Source of the DNA: Trifolium pratense
Lineage: Eukaryota > Streptophyta > Magnoliopsida > Fabales > Fabaceae
Direction: 5' to 3'
NCBI RefSeq assembly: GCF_020283565.1
Contig: NC_060065.1
Coordinates: 27,950,409-28,014,408, forward strand
DNA length: 64,000 bases
Shown: positions 58,375 to 64,000 of the stretch, piece by piece
Layout: every line of letters begins with the position of its first letter
Position numbering within the stretch: position 1 is the first letter of the stretch
The notes under the pieces: model-generated
Told to the model about the DNA's origin: nothing
The model's database searches: none
Seen by the model: only the letters and a program-made list of their open reading frames with translations
Translations under genes and position numbers: made by a program

Positions 58375-58639
58375 TGTTGGTTATTTAGTGAAATATAGTG
58401 ATTGTATAAGCAAGAACTAAGATGTAATCTGACTGCAAAAAGGCTTATTATATTATTGAGCAGCAAAACTTGGTACTTATACAGCCATAAGGAAAAATAA
58501 AAAGGCAAAACATTTACTATGTAACTGATACTTAGAGACTTTAATTATTCTGATCCCAATAACTAGTTTAAACTTTATTGCCTAGAAATTAGGAGAAATA
58601 AACATTGATTGAGCAGCTCATGGGTCATTCCATCAAACA
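58375..58639 (-). repeat. 3' LTR of element H (265 bp)
   Basis: Minus strand TGTTTGATGG...AATAACCAACA. Preceded by the PPT CCAAGGAGGAG (about 58640-58650). The pol stop codon (58625-58627) lies inside it. Confidence 0.95.
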
Positions 58640-61600
58640 CTCCTCCTTGGCACTAGAGCTGCATATTCCAAGCCTTTTCCTCATGAACTCAAATCTGGTT
58701 TTTGAAAGTGCCTTTGTTAAGATGTCTGCATTCTGATGTTCTGTTTTACAATAGACAAGCTGAACTTCTCCATCCTTTTGAACTTCTCTTAGATAGAAAA
58801 ACTTGATCTTGAAGTGTTTGGTTCTACCATGGAACACTGGATCATTAGCAATTGAAATTGCAGCTTGGTTATCCACAAATATCTTTGTGCTTTCTGTTTG
58901 ATTCATGTGCAAGTCTGTCATGAGCTTTCTGATCCAAATAGCTTGATTCACAGCAGCAGCAGCAGCTATATATTCTGCCTCTGCTGTCGATTGAGCTATA
59001 ACTTCTTGTTTTTTTGAACACCATGAAAAAACTCCAGAACCTATTGTAAAACAATAACCTGATGTGCTCCTCATATCATCAACACATCCAGCCCAATCAC
59101 TGTCAGAATAACCAAGAAGGCAGAAACTTTTTACTTGACTGAACCTTATTCCGTAATCAAGTGTGCCCTTGACATATCTAAGAATTCTTTTAGCTGCTTG
59201 AAAATGAATTTCACTAGCACAATGCATGTACCTTGATAATAAACTTACAGCATACATGATATCAGGCCTAGTTGCTGTCAAATACATCAAACAGCCTATT
59301 ATGCTTCTGTACAATCTCTCATCAACCTTTTCAGCTTCATCTTCTTTGCAAAACTTCTCTTTTTGATTCATTGGAGTTGTAGCTGGTTTACATTCTTCCA
59401 TATTGAACTTCCTGAGAACTTCTTTTGCATATTTTTGTTGGCACACAAATATTTTATTTTGCTTTTGTTGCACCTGCATTCCAAGGAAAAATGTCATTTT
59501 TCCAAGGTCCGTCATCTCAAAAGCACCTTTCATTTCCTCCTTGAACTTGCAAATAAGTTCCTCATGACTTCCTGTAACGAACAGATCATCAACATAGAGT
59601 GATACAACAAGTATTTCATTATCAACCTTTTTAACATATAAGGTAAATTCACTTGGACTTTTTGCAAAGCCTAAGTTCATCAAGTGTCTATCTATTCTGC
59701 TATACCATGATCTTGGTGCTTGTTTTAGCCCATACAAAGCCTTATTTAATCTATATACCTTCTCCTCCTGTCCTTCAACAACAAAACCCTCTGGTTGTTC
59801 AAAAAATATTTCTTCTTCTAAGTATCCATTCAGAAAAGCTGACTTGACATCCATTTGATGTATAACCCAACCATTTTGTGCAGCTAGAGCTAGCAACAAC
59901 CTTATGGTATCCAATCTAGCTACTGGAGCAAATGTTTCAGAAAAATCTACCCCAAAGATTTGGGCGTATCCCTTAACAACAAGTCTTGCCTTATACTTGT
60001 TTAGGGAACCATCAGAATTAAGCTTGGTCCTATAAACCCATTTGACTCCAATAGCTTTCTTATGGTTAGGTCTGTCCACCAATTTCCATGTCTGATTTTT
60101 TTCAATCATCTTAAGCTCCTCCTTCATCGCATCCATCCATTTTTTATCTGTTGCAGCTTCTTCATATCCAGCAGGTTCCATGATCGCAACATTACACCTC
60201 TGATAAATGTCAGAAAGTGATCTTTCTCCTCTAACAGGTTCATCATCGACATCTTCATTCACCTCTTGGAATTCAATCTTGTCATTTTCCCAGCTCCAGC
60301 TATCTAACTCCATGAATTTTACATCTCTGCTGACAATTATTTTGTTTTGATGTGGCAAATATATTCTATAGGCCTTAGCAATTAAGCTATAGCCCACAAA
60401 AATTCCTGGTTCTGCTTTCTTATCCAACTTGTCTCTCTTAACTTGATGTATATAAGAGAAACAAAGGCAGCCAAATGTCTTCAGATTAATTAGCTTTGGT
60501 TTGCTGCCATGCCAAGCTTCAAATGGAGTCTTTTTCTGGACGGCTTTTGTTGGCAGTCTGTTCAAAAGAAAAACTGCAGTATTTGCTGCCTCTGCCCAAA
60601 ATTCCTTTGGCAGCCCTTTGTCATGAAGCATACACCTTGCCATCTCCATAATTGTTCGGTTTTTCCTCTCTACAACACCATTCTGTTGTGGAGTGTACGG
60701 TGCTGTTAATTGATGTTCAATGCCTGCATCTTCACAAAATTTATTAAATTTTTCAGAGGTATATTCAGTTCCATTATCCGACCTGATCACCTGCATCTTG
60801 CTTCCACTTTGAGTTTCAACCCAAGCTTTAAATTTCATGAAAATACCAGCAACTTCAGATTTAAACTTCATAAAATAAATCCAACACATCCTTGAATAAT
60901 CATCAATGAATGCAATGTAATACTTACTGCCATTCAATGATGGTGTTTTCATAGGTCCTCCCACATCTGTGTGTACCAATTGCAGCTTTTGTGTGGCCCT
61001 CCAAGTATTGTTTTGTTGAAAAGGAAGCCTTTTTTGTTTCCCATATTGGCAAGCGATACATTCAGGAGGCATAACTTCTAATTTTGGCAAGTCATTCACC
61101 AAGTTGTTCTTCTTCATAAAAATTAGAGCAGCATGATGGAAGTGGCCCAATCTCTTGTGCCAAAGCATTGTACTGCTAACCTCCTTGTGCATTGCAGCCT
61201 GCTCCTTGTTCATGAAATCTAAGGCAAAACTTTTGCCTTTCATTTGAATTTTGAATACCTCTCTACCTTCTGAATCTTTAATCATGCAATTTTTATCTTC
61301 AAAAAACACCTTATAACCTTTTTCCAGCAACTGTGGAACGCTCAACAAATTTTGATTTATTTCAGGAACAAACAAAACATCAGAGATAAGTTTCAAACCT
61401 GTGTGACCTTCAATGGCCACAGTTCCTTTGCCTTTTACTTCAATGTATGCTCCATTTCCAATCTTGACTTTAGAGAGAACATTTTCATCAAGCTCTCTGA
61501 ATAGCTCACGATCATAAGTCATGTGATTTGTACAACCACTATCAATTAGCCAACTTTCCGTGGAGTAATTGGAAGCAAAACATGATGCAGTGAACAACTG

Positions 61601-62515
61601 CTCATCTTGTGATTCATCCTCAGCAACCTTGACTTCTTGTTGTTGTTGTTGAGATTTGCATATTTTTTCCACGTGCCCTAACCGACCACACTTGTGACAC
61701 CTTACATCTGGTCTCCACCAACACTTTTTTTCTAGATGATTAGTTTTTTTGCAATGAGGGCAGGATGGATACAACTGAGTGTCACTGTTTTGATCATTGT
61801 TTTTGCTGTTTGAAAAACCTTCAGAGTTGTTGCGACCTTTTCCTTTTTTGTTGATTTGCAACTTGACTTGAAATGCACCCTCCATAGATTCCTCTTGCCT
61901 CATAAGCCTTCTTTGATCTTGTGCCTTCGGTGCATGTAATACTTCTGCCAGTGTAATATCGCATAGATCTTTTGTGTTCTCCAAGGTGGCTATAGATGCT
62001 TCATATCTTTCAGGTATTGTCACAAGAATTTTTTCTACAATTCTTGAATCAGGAAACTCAGCACCCAGCAACCTAACCTTGTTGGCAATGTTGAGTAATT
62101 TATCCGAGTACTCTTTGATTGTCTCAGATTCTTTCATTCTTTGTTGCTCAAATTCTCTTCTTAAATTTATCACCTGCATGCTTCGTATCCTCTGGTCTCC
62201 TGCATATTCTTCTTTCAGATAATCCCAAATAGCTTTCGCTGATTTGAGAGTCATGATTCTAGTAAATACAGTTTTTGAAACACCAGCAAATAGACATGCT
62301 TTTGCTTTTGCCTTCTTGGTTTTTCTCTGTTTGTGATTTCTAATCTGAGCCATGCTTGGATTTTCTCCTAGTGGCGGAACATCGTAATCTTCTTCTACAG
62401 CTTCCCAAAGATCTAAAGCCTCTAGGTAGGATTCCATCCTCACAGCCCAAAGGTCATAGCTTTCTCCATCAAAAATAGGTGGAGCAACCTGCGAAAAATT
62501 TGTTCCGGCATCCAT
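58625..62515 (-). CDS. gag-pol: Copia Gag-Pol polyprotein of element H
   Basis: 1296 codons from ATG 62515; the frame is open upstream through the PBS but without an earlier ATG. Gag (about 1-230, PIFDGESYDLWAVRM start and helical core), two CX2CX4HX4C-type knuckles (about 253 and 275), protease DSGCTNHMT (about 327), integrase HHCC and D-D-E (VHTDVGGP, RSDNGTEY, VVERKN), reverse transcriptase with [11 protein letters not shown] and YVDDL (about 973), RNase H with [18 protein letters not shown] and HGRTKHFKI. Gag and Pol are in one frame, so the ratio must be set by processing. Translation ends 15 bp inside the 3' LTR. No lesion. Confidence 0.96.
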   Translation of the reverse strand: MDAGTNFSQVAPPIFDGESYDLWAVRMESYLEALDLWEAVEEDYDVPPLGENPSMAQIRNHKQRKTKKAKAKACLFAGVSKTVFTRIMTLKSAKAIWDYLKEEYAGDQRIRSMQVINLRREFEQQRMKESETIKEYSDKLLNIANKVRLLGAEFPDSRIVEKILVTIPERYEASIATLENTKDLCDITLAEVLHAPKAQDQRRLMRQEESMEGAFQVKLQINKKGKGRNNSEGFSNSKNNDQNSDTQLYPSCPHCKKTNHLEKKCWWRPDVRCHKCGRLGHVEKICKSQQQQQEVKVAEDESQDEQLFTASCFASNYSTESWLIDSGCTNHMTYDRELFRELDENVLSKVKIGNGAYIEVKGKGTVAIEGHTGLKLISDVLFVPEINQNLLSVPQLLEKGYKVFFEDKNCMIKDSEGREVFKIQMKGKSFALDFMNKEQAAMHKEVSSTMLWHKRLGHFHHAALIFMKKNNLVNDLPKLEVMPPECIACQYGKQKRLPFQQNNTWRATQKLQLVHTDVGGPMKTPSLNGSKYYIAFIDDYSRMCWIYFMKFKSEVAGIFMKFKAWVETQSGSKMQVIRSDNGTEYTSEKFNKFCEDAGIEHQLTAPYTPQQNGVVERKNRTIMEMARCMLHDKGLPKEFWAEAANTAVFLLNRLPTKAVQKKTPFEAWHGSKPKLINLKTFGCLCFSYIHQVKRDKLDKKAEPGIFVGYSLIAKAYRIYLPHQNKIIVSRDVKFMELDSWSWENDKIEFQEVNEDVDDEPVRGERSLSDIYQRCNVAIMEPAGYEEAATDKKWMDAMKEELKMIEKNQTWKLVDRPNHKKAIGVKWVYRTKLNSDGSLNKYKARLVVKGYAQIFGVDFSETFAPVARLDTIRLLLALAAQNGWVIHQMDVKSAFLNGYLEEEIFFEQPEGFVVEGQEEKVYRLNKALYGLKQAPRSWYSRIDRHLMNLGFAKSPSEFTLYVKKVDNEILVVSLYVDDLFVTGSHEELICKFKEEMKGAFEMTDLGKMTFFLGMQVQQKQNKIFVCQQKYAKEVLRKFNMEECKPATTPMNQKEKFCKEDEAEKVDERLYRSIIGCLMYLTATRPDIMYAVSLLSRYMHCASEIHFQAAKRILRYVKGTLDYGIRFSQVKSFCLLGYSDSDWAGCVDDMRSTSGYCFTIGSGVFSWCSKKQEVIAQSTAEAEYIAAAAAVNQAIWIRKLMTDLHMNQTESTKIFVDNQAAISIANDPVFHGRTKHFKIKFFYLREVQKDGEVQLVYCKTEHQNADILTKALSKTRFEFMRKRLGICSSSAKEECLME

Positions 62516-62539
62516 TTCACAGATCCCGTAAGAAGATTG

Positions 62540-62551
62540 CTCTGATACCAA
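62540..62551 (-). other. Primer-binding site of element H
   Basis: Minus strand TTGGTATCAGAGCA, initiator-Met complement, three bases from the LTR; the leader to the ATG is only about 25 bp. Confidence 0.9.
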
Positions 62552-62553
62552 TT

Positions 62554-62818
62554 TGTTGGTTATTTAGTGAAATATAGTGATTGTATAAGCAAGAACTAAG
62601 ATGTAATCTGACTGCAAAAAGGCTTATTATATTATTGAGCAGCAAAACTTGGTACTTATACAGCCATAAGGAAAAATAAAAAGGCAAAACATTTACTATG
62701 TAACTGATACTTAGAGACTTTAATTATTCTGATCCCAATAACTAGTTTAAACTTTATTGCCTAGAAATTAGGAGAAATAAACATTGATTGAGCAGCTCAT
62801 GGGTCATTCCATCAAACA
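62554..62818 (-). repeat. 5' LTR of element H (265 bp)
   Basis: Matches 58375-58639 base for base as far as I can compare. Right edge AAACA, followed by the TSD CTCTG. Confidence 0.95.
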
Positions 62819-62936
62819 CTCTGTAATGGCGAGTTTTCCAACATCGTTATCGACATCACATGTTGGCGTCACTGTTTCCACCATTTTCGTCTCACAGACA
62901 GATTCAGGTTCCAGAATCGGTTCCAAGAATGGAAGA
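62819..62936 (-). pseudogene. Chimeric open frame, right part
   Basis: Upstream continuation of the frame at 56300-58374, in register across the H insertion when one CTCTG copy is removed (...GKLAITE | SFTRIHG...). It is open for its 39 codons and is itself cut by the LTR of F at 62937, so the 5' end lies beyond F, outside the window. Confidence 0.5.
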
Positions 62937-63921
62937 TGTTGGGTTTTGTGTTTGGCTACATTTTGTAAAAGCCAACTTTGCCAGATGCTGGACAAAGATG
63001 CTGCAGCATCCTCGTACAGCATCCTGATGCTCTGTTTTAAGTGCAGAATTTTTTCTGTCAATCTCGTTCAAGATTTGCTTCAAATATTAATTCCAGCACG
63101 TGTGTATATGCAAGACGAGACTTACTGCACAAGAATTGTCCAAGTCGGCCTAAGGAAAGTTATTAAAAACAAAAATATAATTATATTATATTTTTGTTCG
63201 CTTTTTTTTTGTTTGGTACAACACAAAACATATTTTCAATTTTAATCTAGGTTTGGCCGCAGCTGTTGCAAGGGTTTCTGTCTGCAACCCTAGCTTGCCC
63301 ATCAAGACATTGAAGACTATAAATATGTGAAGCCTCAAGCTATTATTTTCATGTATTCTAAACCGTGTTCTTTACAAAGTGTGAGTTTTTAGGGTTTAGA
63401 GTTTGTGTCTTTTGTCAGCCTTTCTTGTGTCAATCTGATGCAAGTTTAGGACTGTGTTTGTGTTGTTTATTGTAAGCTGCTCCTAAGCTTTGAAGCACGG
63501 AGTTAGTGTGTGTGATTCACTCATAAGCTTTTAAGCAAGAGTGTGGTCTAGTTTCTAGGAGAGTGTCTCCATCTTGATCGTTATTATTGACAGCAACATG
63601 GTATGTGTTGTTAGAGGGAATTTGGGACGGGGTCTCATTATCTAAGAGGTTCTTAGGTAGGATTGCACGGGTAGTGTCTAGGTGATAAGTCAAGTACCGG
63701 GTGTTGGTCGAGGGCTTTGAACTAGAGCTATTATAGTGGATTCATTCCTGGATTGGTATCCCCCAGAGTAGGTGACGTTGCACTGAACTGGGTTAACAAT
63801 TTCCTGTCTTATTTATTGTTCTGCAATTTATTTATTTATTTACTGTGTTCTGCGACTGTCTTGCTGCAACGTGTGCTATAGCATCTTGTGCAGCATTGTG
63901 TTCACTGCGTGCCAGATTTCA
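62937..63921 (+). repeat. 5' LTR of element F (985 bp)
   Basis: TGTTGGGTTTTGTG...GTGCCAGATTTCA. TATA box TATAAATATG at 63318-63327. A palindromic GATGCTGGACAAAGATGCTGCAGCATC segment at about 62985-63009 has counterparts in the E and G LTRs. Confidence 0.93.
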
Positions 63922-63923
63922 AT

Positions 63924-63935
63924 TGGCATCAGAGC
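63924..63935 (+). other. Primer-binding site of element F
   Basis: TGGCATCAGAGC directly after the LTR, with the same T-to-C variant as D. Confidence 0.85.
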
Positions 63936-63973
63936 AGGCACCCTTTCTGGTTATAGGGTGAGCTCCAGGGAAA

Positions 63974-64000
63974 ATGTCTGGCAACATTGAAAAGGAAGGA
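63974..64000 (+). CDS. gag: Gag of element F, first nine codons
   Basis: ATG 63974 (GGGAAAATGTC) followed by an open frame to the window edge. The MSG start matches the Sirevirus gag starts of B and D; nothing further can be read. Confidence 0.6.

Larger units (their letters stand above)
58375..62818 (-). mobile_element. Intact Copia element H (Tork-like) with 265-bp LTRs
   Basis: 4444-bp element with TSD CTCTG (58370-58374 and 62819-62823), two 265-bp LTRs that look identical by eye, PBS, one gag-pol ORF and a PPT. Compact organisation unlike the Sireviruses here. All catalytic motifs are present, so it is potentially autonomous and very recent. Clade assignment (Tork-like) is tentative. 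Confidence 0.95.
62937..64000 (+). mobile_element. Sirevirus element F, 5' end
   Basis: 5' LTR 62937-63921, PBS and first gag codons, running off the right edge. The distal half of the LTR (about 63310-63790) is nearly identical to E while the first 370 bp differ clearly, so it is a related subfamily. Left TSD would be AAAGA/AAGAT-like (GAAGA at 62932-62936); its partner is outside the window. Confidence 0.92.

Noticed and set aside
1..64000. Bacterial-type systems (operons, prophage, defence islands)
   Set aside because: Every long ORF belongs to a plant LTR retrotransposon or the chimeric frame; no Shine-Dalgarno-linked gene clusters.

Overview
The window looks like a transposon-dense intergenic block of a flowering-plant nuclear genome. 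The retroelement families fit a legume: large Sirevirus/Maximus-type Copia elements with extra ORFs, and Tekay-type Gypsy elements with long LTRs. I cannot name the species. I see no bacterial, organellar, rRNA or tRNA gene, and no host gene that is clearly complete. Almost everything is a set of nested LTR retrotransposons whose ends I fixed from target-site duplications (TSDs), primer-binding sites (PBS) and polypurine tracts (PPT).

Layout, left to right. (J) 1-219: LTR tip of a minus-strand Sirevirus-like element, sitting inside (I) 220-2572, a minus-strand Tekay Gypsy element of which the leader, PBS and 5' LTR are visible. I sits inside (A) 2573-4799, the 3' end and 3' LTR of a plus-strand Sirevirus. 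4800-5274 is unassigned flank. (B) 5275-26245: a complete minus-strand Sirevirus with TSD CTTTC. Its 5' LTR is split by (C) 16741-25634, an intact plus-strand Tekay chromovirus with TSD TTCAA. 26251-26953: flank with a small promoter-bearing ORF. (E) 26954-43274: a plus-strand Sirevirus with TSD CATAT. Its 5' LTR took in (D) 27799-about 38614, a sister copy of B; a later deletion removed the right end of D and the left half of E. 43275-44508: a long-inverted-repeat element and a 253-bp Mutator-type MITE. (G) 44509-53162: a minus-strand non-autonomous Sirevirus derivative with TSD GTATT. 53168-58374: a SINE, a foldback MITE and a chimeric open frame. (H) 58375-62818: an intact minus-strand Copia element with 265-bp LTRs and TSD CTCTG, interrupting the chimeric frame. 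(F) 62937-64000: 5' LTR and gag start of a plus-strand Sirevirus related to E.

The most interesting biology is in the sister elements B and D. Besides gag and pol, both carry a large third ORF behind a leader that looks like a host gene promoter and 5' UTR, and a convergent antisense ORF of about 120 codons near the 3' LTR. Both accessory proteins carry motifs like SUMO-interaction motifs (short Ile/Val cores followed by Ser/Asp/Glu). The C-terminal half of the antisense ORF changes mostly at synonymous sites between B and D, while a control antisense frame in their LTRs does not. B keeps both LTRs but has a frameshifted third ORF; D has an open third ORF but has lost its 3' LTR. Other points are tandem palindrome arrays at the same place in two Tekay LTRs with unrelated sequence, a gag/pol junction with overlapping stops and a splice-acceptor-like tract, and near-identical LTRs flanking a decayed interior in G, which implies mobilisation in trans.
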